Shown piece by piece: positions 22,577 to 33,949 of a stretch of DNA of 64,000 nucleotides. The position numbers were made by a program, and so were the translations under genes. The notes beneath the pieces are model-generated. The model searched no databases and was not told the DNA's origin. It saw nothing but the letters and a program-made list of their open reading frames with translations. The first letter of the stretch is position 1. Every line of letters begins with the position of its first letter. The stretch covers positions 10,059,057 to 10,123,056 of the forward strand of contig NC_058143.1 of NCBI RefSeq assembly GCF_011075055.1, in the 5' to 3' direction. Source of the stretch: Mangifera indica (lineage: Eukaryota > Streptophyta > Magnoliopsida > Sapindales > Anacardiaceae).

Positions 22577-25500
22577 ATTAAAGTTATTTGTGGAACAGAA
22601 AAATAATCCCTAAAATGCTTGCATTTGTTGTCCTCATCCACGTGTAACAATAAAGCCCAATTTAGATTTTATGAAAATCAAAAACATTGCTTTCAACCCT
22701 TGTGTTTTAAAATAATTAGACTTACACACATGTTATAAAGAAGATAATGTGACAACTTTTCCTTAACCAATCTTAAAAAGTCAGTTCTAATAGTTGAAGT
22801 GATTTTGAAATGTTTTGGAATGAGACCCTAATATATTATGTTAGGCGAGTTTAGAGATTTTGAGATCAAAACAAGCATATAGGTAGCTAAATAAGATTAA
22901 ATTTTTTTCCCAAAAGCCTTTCAAGATCAAAGGTAAAGATATGAATGCATATAATGTTATTAAAGGATGTTTAAGAACAAACATTCATTGATGACTCCTT
23001 TGGGTTTTGAAACACCCCCCCAAATCTATCCAAGCATGACAACCATTACTAGCACACACCAAAGCACCAAGGATGATGAATCACGCTAAGAAGCCAAGGT
23101 TTCAAGCCTAGTGCTAGGAAAGTTAATCAACTAGGGCTTATTGTGAGGTATAGAGCTTATTTTTCTTTGCTAATTTTCTTCTCCTTAGGATATCACTCTT
23201 GTACACATGAAAACACCAAGGATGATGAATCATGCTAACAAACCAAGGATTCAATCCTGATACTAGTGAAGTTGATTGGCTAACACTTATTGTAAGGGAG
23301 GGAATGAATACCACTAGGGTTTTTTTTATTATTTGTCATTTTTCTTCTCTTTGGGATATCACTCTTATGGCATGAAAAGCGTGATTATATGCTCCCTTTC
23401 ATTCACTCAAAAACCCTAGGATTTCCTCATATAATACCTAACCCCAGAATCCGTAATTGGGTTTATTTAGAATTGGGATTTGGTAATCTTACTAATTCAT
23501 TCAAGTCAAATAAAAGGGCACCTCATGACCAGTCCACTATGGAAATCCATGATGCCTAATATATCACTTAAATCATAACAGAATAAGTCTTGAATCCATT
23601 ATAACTAGTTGAACCTAAATTGCGCATTGGTAAAGGTTAAAACTATCATTTCTGAAAAACTCAACGAATCTGAGTTGTACTGCAATTACCAAGAGTCTTA
23701 GCCCGACAAAGACTCTTAAAGTTCTAAAGTAATTAGAATTCTCAAGTATCCTAATGATATTAGGACACTCCTTAGAGCCTTAATAATATTTGGCTCCCTA
23801 AAATTGTGGTGATCTACTCTATACAATAATAAACCCAAAGCTTCTTAAACCTTGATAGTTAACTTCCTATTGTGCGTAACTCATAGGTTTCTCATCATAT
23901 TAGTAGTGAATTGAATAACAATTAATCTATAATTAATCATCAATCTATTCACAAACCAAGATTGATCCTTTGCAAGACATCATGACCACCTAATTGATAA
24001 AGAGACAATGGAAGACATAAATTTGTCAACGATATGGTTACTATGCAATCAAATTATTTATCATTCAATATCTTATTAAGGTTAGGACACAAAAATAGTT
24101 TATACCTCAAAACATCACTTGATTTTCAAGTATTTAACTTATGAACCAATAACTTGATAAAACTAGATTGAGTGATAACTTAGTCCTACAATAGTCATAG
24201 ATTTCATAATTGTTACCATTAATCAAATTGTGCATTGAGATATCTTCACTCATTCCTAAAAGTAATGAATCATTTGTTGATCCACACATAGCCTTAGAAT
24301 GCTTTTCAACGAAGTCGATTTATGTCATAATTGCAACCTTAAATTAAGGGCTATGTTAAATAGCATAAAAGTATGTTGATTGTTGCACAAGGTACTTTGG
24401 TAATCTCAAGTCTAAGGATCAAATGCATCCTCATCTATGAGAGTATATACTTCATAGACTGGGGTTACCATCTATATGGAATCCTTTTATGTGTAAATCT
24501 AAAAGACTTGCTCATGACAAGCACACGTGTTGTACCAAGGTGTTAACAAATAATCTTGACATGTGAGATATGTTACTACTTTTTGTTAGATTCATTAAAT
24601 GTTATGATTATCTAATCGCATTATCAGTGCCCTTGCTTGTCATAATACTATGGCCATGGTTGTCATTAACATGATAAACCTTCATCCCCTTGTCATAATT
24701 TTGTCATTCTAAGTATATTTATCTCTAACATATATTAGATATACAAATTATATAAAAAAAAAAAATTCATTTTATTAAAAAAAAACATAATACAAATAGT
24801 ATTTATACAACCAAATATGATTGGCTTTAAAGTGGCTGATAAGAAATAACATACTTTAAGAACACAATGATATTGATGTAGTTCACCAAAACTGAGTTAT
24901 GTACACAATACGCTTTAGTACATTTCTTCCGTATTAGTCAACACTATAAGATAAGAACACTAACTTGTTCTTTAATCTCTCTCTTGCAAAAATAAAATCT
25001 CTCTGGGCTTACACACTCAAAGTCCATTGAGATTAACAATCACTCGACTCCAGTCCTAGTGATAATCTTTATCTCTATAAAGGTAATGATCACTCACCCA
25101 CTAGAAGAATAATCTCTCACAAAGCTCTTTCTTTTGTGCTTGACAATGCTACATCAATTATTTTAGTTACTAGCTTTAAGGCTCCTTTAATAGTTGAAAA
25201 TTACTTGGAGAAGTAGTTTTCTTTGTATTAATTGTATTCGCTCTTTAATGGAACTTCCCTAGAGAAATATAACCTGAAAGAAACCTTCTTATTCTAACCT
25301 TCTCCGAAGCAATGAGGAAATGTTTCTTGATATTGCCAAAATTCCCAGTCCAAAGAAACTGTGTCAATGAACAAAATTCACTAATGCAAAAGTGGTTCAT
25401 GTTAGCGAATCGACATCCTCCCACCTCTCTATTTTCTCCCACTTTCGCAACTTCAAATGCAAAAATGCACACGCCTAATGCCATTGATGAGCTGCTATTT

Positions 25501-25782
25501 TAAAAATCTACATCTTGGCAAATTATTCCTTCAAGTCAAAAAATAAATGCTATGTATTAACTCCAAACAATTAGCTTGCGAAACATTTTTATTGCATATA
25601 CCTCAAGTTCGTAAGAAAGATAAACAAACGAAAGAATATAGCCTACTTGCACTTGACCTCAGCTTGTCAGCCCAAAGTTTCCTCTGTATATAGCCTTGGA
25701 GTTGCATAAGGAAAACTATCAGAACTACAACGCTACCTGCTAGATTTTCAGCTTAAGCATCCTTGAGTACTTTAACATAAGA
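22577..25782. other. Gene-free stretch, probably degraded transposon DNA
   Basis: A local duplication is visible. 'CACCAAGGATGATGAATCA' or a close variant begins at 23065 and 23214, and both copies end with 'GGATATCACTCTT' (near 23188 and 23354). The style resembles non-coding parts of old LTR retrotransposons, but no LTR pair, primer site or coding domain was found. Two overlapping open frames on opposite strands at 25245-25503 have no recognisable product. Confidence 0.4.
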
Positions 25783-26711
25783 GTGATTAATTAACATTTT
25801 CCCGCCCAAAGTTTAGCCTAAAAACACTTTTTTCACCTCTTGAAGGTATAAGGCACACTTTTCACATAAAACCTAACTCCATTAATGTAAAAGAATTTGA
25901 CACAATATCAAAAAGTTAAATTATTATATTATCTCTAACTATTTTATATTTCAAAATAAGTATATCACCCCCAAATTCACTAAATTTTAAAAAGAAATCC
26001 ATTTAGATAATAAATTTTATCAACATCATCTTCTTCTCTTTCCCCTTTTATTTCACCCTCTCCTTCTTAGGTGTATTGGTCGACCTCAACTACCACCACT
26101 CTCCTTACCCTGATAAGTCACCGCACACTCTTCATCTCATTGGCCACCCTCTTTCTTACATCCACAATCTCTCACCTCTCTGTCTCATGTCTGGTTGGCC
26201 CCATGGCCACTATTGCCATCACTCTTCTTAGAGTGGCACCACCTTTATTAGTGGTGGCACTACTAATGCTGCAAAGAATCCAACAGGTCGCCTAATGTGG
26301 CTGGTAATACAAGATCTAAAGCGTCTTTTGCTTTCTAGTTTTGTTTATCCAGTGGTATTTTTGTTGTTTTCATGTGGCGGTTTATGACGGTTTATGGTAG
26401 TGTGATGGGTTGTGGAGAGAGCCAACATTTTTTATCCACCCGACGGCACTAGTAATTGTATCCTTTGATCCCAAGACTCACAAAAATTGGTGGTGGCTAC
26501 AATTTCCATTGTAGAAACAAAATTGCAAGTTTTGAAACATATGAAATAGTCAAATTATCCTGTTTAAAACATTGAGATGAATTTTGTAAGAGTTAAATTT
26601 TGATGGAAACATGTAATTTATGCATTCAATAAGTTAAAAATTATTTTTAATCAAACCTTGGTGGGAAAAGTTTTTATTTTGGGCAACTGATGGTGGGAAA
26701 AGTTAATCACT
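25783..26711. mobile_element. Inverted-repeat element, about 0.93 kb
   Basis: The left end 'AGTGATTAATTAAC' then 'TTTTCCCGCC' is matched by the inverted right end 'AGTGATTAAC' then 'TTTTCCCACC'. The arms stay loosely complementary for some 100 bp or more. I found no clear target duplication. A threonine/leucine-rich open frame at 26071-26295 lies between the arms and is not a recognisable protein. It looks like a non-autonomous DNA transposon, perhaps Mutator type. Confidence 0.5.
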
Positions 26712-28390
26712 TCCAATATAATTATCTTCTTAAAACATCAATTCTTCATCAAGAATTTCATATGACTTTCATATGACATTGACAACTTCTATTAATTTTA
26801 AAAAAATTTCATGTAAGTTAACCTTAATTAAGATACGCACGGTTTTTAATAATCAGAGTAATGCACCTTTGAGGGTTGGCTGAATAAGCTAATCCCATGA
26901 TGTGCGTGATGGCCATAATTGTTGAACAACAAAGTAATCTGATTATGGAAATTACAAGAGGTATCGGCAGGGATGTTTCAAGACTTGAGGAACAATGTCA
27001 ACCCATTTCCAAAACTCCGACATCAGGTGACTTATTACAAATAAACTGACTTTTTGCTTTTCTTTTAGCACACTACCAAGTTGGGGTTGTCTGGTTGCTT
27101 GTCAAGATGTCTATATTTCGAACAGAATTGTAGTGGATGCTGGACTTGGGGCTGGAGCTCGACTTGATCATTATCTATTTGTTGTCATGTTTAGTCATAC
27201 TTCTAAAGTTGACTTCAAGGAAAACCTTTTGACCACCTTATATTGTGCATTATGAAGCACACCATGTGCAAAACCAGAACGTATGGAGCTCTATATTGCT
27301 AGTAAGGGAATATGAAAATAAAGTAGCATCATGCCTAACATGCTAACAACTTAGGCATATGACCCAATGGTAAATAATTGATGAAAAATATTTAATATAC
27401 AAATAAATTATACAAATTTATTTATTTAACGTAATTTAGTAACATCTGATTGAATAATTTTAAAATAAAAAATAAATAAATAATAACATCAAACTATCTT
27501 TTTAATTTATACAAATAAGTTTACATGTATAAATTTATTCATACTTGAACTAATCAAGTATAAATAAAACAATTAATAATACAATTAATCCAAGATGAGT
27601 GCCATGGGATATTGTGGGCTTTTTAGGGGGCCAAGAATTCTTCATGGATTTTCTGAAATGTGGACACCATGGGGACACTTGTCTTTACGGCATTAGTTCT
27701 TAATAATACAATTAATCCATCAATGTGATTGCATGTGCATTACGAGAGCCCCTGTGTATTTCCAAAAATGTATAGGTATAGTTTTATCGTTTCTTAATAT
27801 GTGAAGATTACGTTGTCTGCCAAGAAGATATTTTCTACTTTCAAGCTTTAATTATAAGGGAAAAAAGGGTACAAGATTACATTTTGGGAATATAATTTTT
27901 GGCTGGGAAGAGTGATACATCAAAGAAATAAGTGGCTAATTATTTTCTGGTCAGAAAACCATTTCGCGTTCTTAACTTTGATGGAACTACAATATCCTGT
28001 TTAATTTTATTGCAAATTATTAGTTTGCCTATTTTAATGAAATTACGAAATACCCTAAATATTTAATAGAAATTTTAATCTATCCTTATTTTTATTAAAA
28101 TTATAAAAAATCGTTACCACAAAATTACACGCTCTCACTACCAAAATCTCTGAACAATTTCACCCATTAAAACGCAAAAGCTTTCTCAAAGCCTGGAGTA
28201 GTCTAAGTAATGTAATAAAATGAAGGTGGCCAAAGCGACATGGATGAAGCTGTTCATGCCACTACTTATGGCGGCTTTGTCCAGAGTTACCATGTCCACC
28301 TTACCCAACTCTATCACTACCATTGTCGGGAGCGCGCATGTGGTCCACTAGGTTAGGAGGGCCAAAAATTTTAAGAAGAAAAGGCAAGGG
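26712..28390. other. Intergenic; one short unexplained open frame
   Basis: An ATG-to-TGA frame of 46 codons lies at 26909-27049 ('MAIIVEQQSNLIMEITRGIG' at its start) and looks more protein-like than its surroundings, but I cannot assign it. Weak AT-rich inverted repeats around 27380-27575 resemble degraded copies of the small element described at 29054. Nothing else is supported. Confidence 0.35.
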
Positions 28391-28398
28391 ATTGGTAT

Positions 28399-29021
28399 AT
28401 AGGGATGGCAACGGGGAGGGGATCTCAATCCTTATCCCCGTCTCTGTTGGGGATATCAATCTCCGTCTTCGTTACAGAGATGAAAATGATTCCCCATCTC
28501 TTCTCCACAAAGAAAAATCTTCTCTCCATTTCCGGGGGAAAAAATCCCCTTCCTATATCTACAAAAAAACAAATTTTCTTTTTTACCTTGTAAATACAAC
28601 ATAAATATATTAAATAATATAATTAAATAAAATTAAAATTAATCCACTATTTTAAATATCACAAATATAATATATTAACTATTTTAATATATACAACAAA
28701 AACTTAAATAAATTTGAAAAACATAAATAATTTAAAACTATAAAAAAATATATTAGTATTTTAAATAAATATATTAATATAAAGAGATGGGGATAGGGAT
28801 AGGGATGGGGATGGGGATGGGGCGGGGCGGGGCAGGGTAGGGCAGGGAGGGGAGGGGAAGGGAAGGGGCGGGGAGGGGACACATGTATCCCCATCCCTGG
28901 TCTGTTCCCGATTACAGAAATTTTTTCATATTCATCCCTATCCCCTTTCTCGTTTCTATCGGAGAATCTCCTCCTTGTGAAGATCGGAGTCCTTAAAATC
29001 AGGTCTAAATTATCATCCCTA
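28399..29021. mobile_element. Non-autonomous hAT-type element with G-tract arms, 623 bp
   Basis: The ends are 'TAGGGATGGCAA' and, inverted, 'TAGGGATGATAA'. The flanking duplication is TTGGTATA at 28391-28398 and TTGGTATC at 29022-29029 (7 of 8), as in hAT elements. The arms carry dense G or C runs; 28791-28879 is a chain of GGGG blocks. The core is AT-rich and non-coding. Its left end aligns with the inverted right end of 47588-48521, and the reverse holds for the other end, so the two are members of one family in opposite orientation. Confidence 0.88.
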
Positions 29022-29053
29022 TTGGTATCCATGGAGTTTGGGGTGTTAAATAA

Positions 29054-29224
29054 GAGCAATACTATGTGTACCCACTTTGGGTACACAAATGTATACACAC
29101 TCATATGTGTCATCATATGATTGGTTATTGTTTTATTCTTAATTCAAAATCATCCAATCACATGATGACACATATAAATGTGTATATATTTGTATACCCA
29201 AAATGGGTACACATAGTTTTATTG
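29054..29224. mobile_element. Miniature inverted-repeat element, 171 bp, probably Mutator type
   Basis: The whole element is nearly a hairpin. 'ACTATGTGTACCCA' near the left end is repeated inverted near the right, followed inward by matching 'TATACA', 'GTGTCATCAT' and 'GATTGG'. GTTAAATAA flanks it at 29045-29053 and 29225-29233. A perfect 9-bp duplication points to the Mutator superfamily. The copy at 37288 has the same ends. Confidence 0.8.
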
Positions 29225-29233
29225 GTTAAATAA

Positions 29234-30332
29234 ATATGTGATTCCCTTTATTCCATTTTTATAGAATTATAATTCTAGTTCGAATTATATTATAATATTA
29301 TATATTATATAATATTTTATCAATAATAGTTAATTTATAAAAATTTTCCTCATATCAAAATATTAATTATATTCATTTAACTCTCAGTTATAAGAACTAA
29401 TTTTTCTTTCCCTGTTAAGATTTTTTTTTTTTCATTTTCTCATTAAGTTGTCCCCCTTACTTTTAGAAAATACAATTACACCCGTACCATTGCACAATCC
29501 TGTTTCCAGTAACCCCTTCTTCCAACGACTTGCTCATGCACTTTTTCTTTGTCTTCATTATCATCAAATAATTATTGTAAATTTTTAATCTTGAGTGCTT
29601 AGATTTTCTCATGTTTCATTTATTGGGATTCTATGGCTTTTAAACTAGTTATTGAGAATTTTTTATTAATTTAGTATATTGTTATCAGTATTTTCATCTG
29701 ATCGGCTTAAATTCACCCATAATAATTTGACCTTACCCATAAACCAATAAACTACCCATGACAATTGAAAAGGTAATTGGAGATAATTAGACATATATAT
29801 AATGTCTCAAAAATTGTCACAAGTTAATTTAAGAACACAAAAAAAACATTAAGATTACATAAGCTCTCCCAAAAGTCCTTTTCACATAATCCCGAATCAA
29901 CACAATATAATTGTGCAAAGTGTATTGTGGAAATTGATAACGCTTTGGATCAATTTATACGGCAAAAGAAATTCAAGTATGTATACTTTTATCCTTTTTT
30001 TTTTTTTTTACAGAATTGATACAATTTTTCTACATCATCAATCATTTTTATCTAATTGGCATGTAGCTTGACTATTCATTACAAGTACATGTATTATAAT
30101 TGTGCATTATAAACTTGTATAATTTAACTTCTCAATTTGTTTATGTTATGAGCCATGCTTATCATTTAATTTGTCATTATCATTCCGTGTTTTCCTGTTT
30201 TGGATTTTCATTTTTTTTAATTATTTATAGTTTAACTTTTCTATTTTATTGATACCTTCAATCAAGATAAGTTTTGGCAGCAATCTTTCTTGGAATTATC
30301 TCTTGCCCTTTTGGTTCATTTTGATACGTACA
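29234..30332. other. Intergenic, no supported gene
   Basis: AT-rich sequence with poly-T runs at 29418-29430 and 29995-30009. No coding signal or repeat structure is recognised. Confidence 0.5.
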
Positions 30333-30814
30333 GAAGACATTTGGTTTAGGTAATATTTTATTACTAAAATAGAAATATTACCTTGAAGATAGATTACTTA
30401 GAAGATTACTTGGTATAAATGATTACTATGTTTGATAAAATTTGATAGATATAAATAATTATTGTGTTTGGTTAAAGGTAATAAAAGATTACTAGTAAAT
30501 TATTTTACTTAAATGCCCTTGAATATAATTATTTTTAAATATTTTTTATATTATTTATCATATTAATTAAAAATAAATTTATTTTTATCTCAAAAAATTA
30601 ATAAATAATAATATAATTATAATAAAATCAAGATTACTTTGGTAATCTTTAAATACCTAAGCTGAATGTGGTAATCTGATTACCGCCTATATTACATGTC
30701 ACGTCAGTATTAGTAATAGAAGATTACTATAATATTTTATTACTAACAAACCAAATAAAGGAATAAAAGATAGATTATCAAAGTAATCTTCAATAACTTG
30801 AACCAAACACCCCC
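30333..30814. mobile_element. Tourist-like (PIF/Harbinger) miniature element
   Basis: The right end, read inward, is 'GGGGGTGTTTGGTTCAAG'. The left end, 'GAAGACATTTGGTTTAGG', is a decayed version of it. Such GGG-TGTTTGGTT ends and an adjacent TAA are typical of Tourist-like elements. Inside, 'AGATTAC' and 'GGTAATC' words alternate in both orientations. It is non-coding. The exact left end is uncertain. Confidence 0.6.
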
Positions 30815-30929
30815 TAATTGTTTTTATCGATATTTTGATTGTTCAAAACTCTCTATTTTTCATCCAGGAACTTACATTTAAAGAAAAGTGAAAAAAAATT
30901 TTCTATGGTATTATTGTAAGCCAAAATAT

Positions 30930-31404
30930 TTATTTGTCACTCAAATACCGAATTATAAAACTTAACTATTATGCAAATTTTAATTTAATACACGTCATAT
31001 TATAAAATACCCTAATTTGTAAATTGGGGAAATTTTATTGTTAAAAGTTGTTTCAGAAAGATTGATTGTCAATCTTCAAGCAAAATCTTTCTTCCCAGTT
31101 TACAGAGCACAACAAAATAAAGTGTCCAAGACTTTTATTCATTATTATATACTAGAGAAGGGGACCATGTTTTATTTTATATATATTATTTAATTAGTTA
31201 TTGGCTCACCCATTAAAAAGCCAATAACTTTTATTAATCCACACTTATAATTCAAATTAAAAGTCATAATATGAAGTGTATTAGCTTATTTTTGAATAAT
31301 CACATTGATCCATAAATAAATTCTTTTTGGATTACACATTCAACCAATTTTTATTCAACAAAAAAATAATAATAATCAATGTATGCCCATTTTATTCTAA
31401 TATT
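30930..31404 (-). repeat. Possible 3' LTR remnant of another copia element
   Basis: On the minus strand 'AAGTGGGAGAAT' at about 31403-31414 resembles the polypurine tract that precedes the 3' LTR in many plant copia elements. The sequence beyond it has LTR-like features: a 'TATATAATAATG' TATA-like site near 31140-31155 and 'TGGACACTTTA'. No matching second LTR or target duplication was found, so this is tentative. The next copia element (31963-33798) would be nested beside or inside it. Confidence 0.35.
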
Positions 31405-31416
31405 CTCCCACTTAGG

Positions 31417-31422
<6 letters not shown>

Positions 31423-31496
<74 letters not shown>
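31423..31496. repeat. (AT)n microsatellite, about 37 units
   Basis: An uninterrupted AT dinucleotide run of about 74 bp lies directly next to the putative polypurine tract at 31403-31414. Confidence 0.97.
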
Positions 31497-31498
<2 letters not shown>

Positions 31499-31790
31499 AG
31501 AAAATAATTATTTTAAAAAAATTTCCATGTAAATGATTTTTTTTCTAAAGTGACCACTAATTTGTAAGAAAACAACACTTTAATCTAAAACAATCATGTT
31601 AATACAATTGTGTTAATGAACCAATGCAATCTTTATGTCTCAAAACCAATATAAAATGCTTATAATTATAATTATTTACAATTATATCACATGGATCCTT
31701 AATTTGGAAGTGTAGCAGAAATAGCTTTCAAATGTGAACATAATAAATATATGCTATTACATGTCACACTTTTTTATAATTTCTCTTTAT

Positions 31791-31934
31791 ACAATTGTCA
31801 TACTCAAGAGAAACTTTATTTTTAAGATACATAGTGTATAAAACAATATGTACATCAACCATACAACTGTCATACTTAAGGGAAAACTTAATCTTGAGAT
31901 ACATGTTGTATAAAACAGTATGTACAAATATATG
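31791..31934. repeat. Tandem duplication, 72-bp unit
   Basis: 'ACAATTGTCATACTCAAG' at 31791 recurs as 'ACAACTGTCATACTTAAG' at 31863. The following bases ('AGATACAT', 'TGTATAAAACA', 'TATGTACA') also repeat. Confidence 0.75.
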
Positions 31935-31962
31935 CACATATATATAATATCAATCAATGAAC

Positions 31963-32114
31963 TACAGAATTTTAGAATGACTATTCTCATTGATCTATGA
32001 AGAGAAGTACAAAGCCTATTTATCGGAAGAAATATAGAACTGTGTTTACAATATTTCCTAAATTATAATAATACAACAACTGTATTTTATACTAAAATTA
32101 CATTTACTCTATCA
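31963..32114 (-). repeat. 3' LTR of the deleted copia element
   Basis: A 152-bp copy starting 'TACAGAATTTTAGAATGAC' and ending 'CTCTATCA'. It aligns end to end with 33649-33798. Confidence 0.88.
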
Positions 32115-32141
32115 CCCGCCCCCCCCCCCCCCCCCCCCCCC
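32115..32141 (-). repeat. Poly-C run at the polypurine tract
   Basis: CCCG is followed by 23 consecutive C (32119-32141), read as G on the element's sense strand. It sits exactly where the element's polypurine tract should be, next to the 3' LTR, so the tract appears to have expanded by slippage. Confidence 0.9.
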
Positions 32142-32159
32142 TCAATCGAAGCTTGTGGC

Positions 32160-33560
32160 AAGATGTAGAGATTGCTACGTAATGTGTGGAAGTGATTTAA
32201 TGGTAACCTCTTAGTGAACAAATCAGCAAGTTGATCAGTATTGGAAACATATTAAACTTTGATCATTTTAGGTGCAACCTTTTCACGCACAAAGTTTATG
32301 TCAAATTCAATATGCTTTGAACGGGCATGTTGGACAAGATTAGTTGCCATACGTGTAGCACTAGTGTTGTCTAAAAGAACAAGTGGAGGATCAGTAATGG
32401 GAACATAAAGTTTTTGTAACATACTCTGAATCCAAGCAATTTTAGCAACTATTGAAGCAACAACACAACATTCAGCGTCTGCATTAGATTAGGATACAAT
32501 GGATTGTTTCTTAGCAAGCCAAAAAATTAAATTAGGATTAAAAAAAAAGCCACAAATGTCTGCTGTGGAACGTCATGTGTCTGGGCAATCATCCCAAAAT
32601 TGTGGACGACTACCAAGTATACCAAAATCATTCTCATGGGAATTAGAAGGATAGAAATTACGTTGATTGGAGAAGCAAGGGCCATAAGAAAAATGACCAC
32701 GTTGGGATTGATCAAAACCATAAAAAGGCCGAGTGGAGGAACAATTATTGGAATATGACTTGCCCTGACTAAAAGAAAATTGATTTGCAACAAAGGCTTC
32801 TTGGGTAGTATTTGTGGAGGACTTTTTATGGCGAGACACACACAATTCTTGAAGATATAATTCAGTTTGAACTTTAACAAAGGTGGGTAAAGTTTTTTGT
32901 CAACTAATACTAATTACCAAACTTTCATATTCATCGGGTAATCTTGCGAAAATTTGAAGAATAAGATCATCTTTTGTAAGTTGATGACCAACGGAACAAA
33001 GGGAATCAAAAAGATATTTCAATTTTTGAAGGTAAGCATCAATGGAAAGGTTACCTTTGTTAGTAGTGTAGAATTTAGATTTGAGTTGTAACAATCAAGA
33101 ATAAGTTTAATCTTTGAACAATTGTTCAATGGCAAGCCAAGTTTGTCTAGCAGTTAAAGAAACATTTAGTTTAAGAAAAGTGCAAAGGATATTAGTAAAT
33201 ATTGTGTATTATATCCAAGATAAAAAAAGAGAATCAATCAGAGACGCCATAGTTGGGCAATAGAATTAGGAATTGAAATATTATCAAATCCAGCAATTTG
33301 ATCAAACGGACAAACACCAGTGCCATCAATATGATCTAAAACATTATATCCTCGAAAAACAGGGTAAAAGAGAGATTTCCAAAAAGATAGTTGAAAAAGG
33401 AAGAAGTTCACTCACATGATCGCGAATGTTACTGACACTAAAGGAAGGATAAAATCGATGTGAAAAGGACATAGATGAAGAAATAGATGAAGAAGAAGAG
33501 ATTGTTTGATCCTCGAGTTTGGATTCTTTGAGTGGTGAATTGTGAGAAATCATGGTGAGA
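32160..33560 (-). pseudogene. Copia gag fused to RNase H remnant
   Basis: On the minus strand gag begins near 33554 ('MISHNSPLKESKLEDQTISS'). The UBN2/gag segment is at 33094-32900 ('NLSIDAYLQKLKYLFDSL', 'LPDEYESLV'), followed by a serine/asparagine-rich region (32845-32600). The frame then runs straight into RNase H ('DDCPDT', near 32600-32583), where a stop replaces the following arginine codon. Further RNase H words follow: 'FWLAKKQSIVS', 'LLDNTSATRMATN' and, near 32200, 'ADLFTKRLP'. The CCHC knuckle, protease, integrase and reverse transcriptase are absent. The junction is near 32600 and keeps the frame. Confidence 0.85.
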
Positions 33561-33636
33561 AAAAGAAGATGGAAGAAACAAAGAAAAGAAAAACATAGAA
33601 TTGTAAAATAGGAAAGAGCCAAAAGGACCTACAGAA

Positions 33637-33648
33637 GCCCTGATACCA
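33637..33648 (-). other. tRNA primer-binding site of the deleted copia element
   Basis: Minus strand TGGTATCAGGGC abuts the 5' LTR and matches the initiator-Met tRNA primer site of plant copia elements. Confidence 0.85.
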
Positions 33649-33798
33649 TATAGAATTTTAGAATGACTATTCTCATTAATCTATAAAAAGAAGTATAAAG
33701 CCTATTTATAGGCAAAAATATACAACTATATACAATATTTCCTAAATTATAAAAATGCAACGATTGTATTTTATACTAAAATTACATTTACTCTATCA
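33649..33798 (-). repeat. 5' LTR of the deleted copia element
   Basis: A 150-bp copy starting 'TATAGAATTTTAGAATGAC' and ending 'CTCTATCA'. Both LTRs start with TA in place of the usual TG. Confidence 0.88.
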
Positions 33799-33949
33799 TG
33801 AATATCATACAAGAAATATGTATGAATGCTTAATCATAATAAACTTTGTCAAGGTAACAAGAAATATATGAGTGACTCCTCCCACTAATCCCAAGATATC
33901 AACAGATTCAAGACTCATATTTTCTTCATGTTGTTTAAAAACACTCATA

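Larger units (their letters stand above)
31963..33798 (-). mobile_element. Internally deleted Ty1/copia element, 1.84 kb
   Basis: The flanking duplication is TGAAC at 31958-31962 and TGAAT at 33799-33803 (4 of 5). LTRs of about 150 bp are closely alike (31963-32114 and 33649-33798). A primer site, TGGTATCAGGGC on the minus strand, lies at 33637-33648. Between the LTRs only gag and the RNase H tail remain; protease, integrase and reverse transcriptase are missing. The element could not move by itself. Confidence 0.9.

Noticed and set aside
26071..26295. Thr/Leu-rich plus-strand frame of 74 codons
   Set aside because: It lies between the arms of an inverted-repeat element and has no resemblance to a known protein.
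28679..29116. Minus-strand frame of 145 codons with Pro/His repeats
   Set aside because: It is a reading of the G-tract arm of the hAT-type element and part of the next miniature element.
31327..31536. Frame encoding an Ile-Tyr repeat
   Set aside because: It is the translation of the (AT)37 microsatellite.
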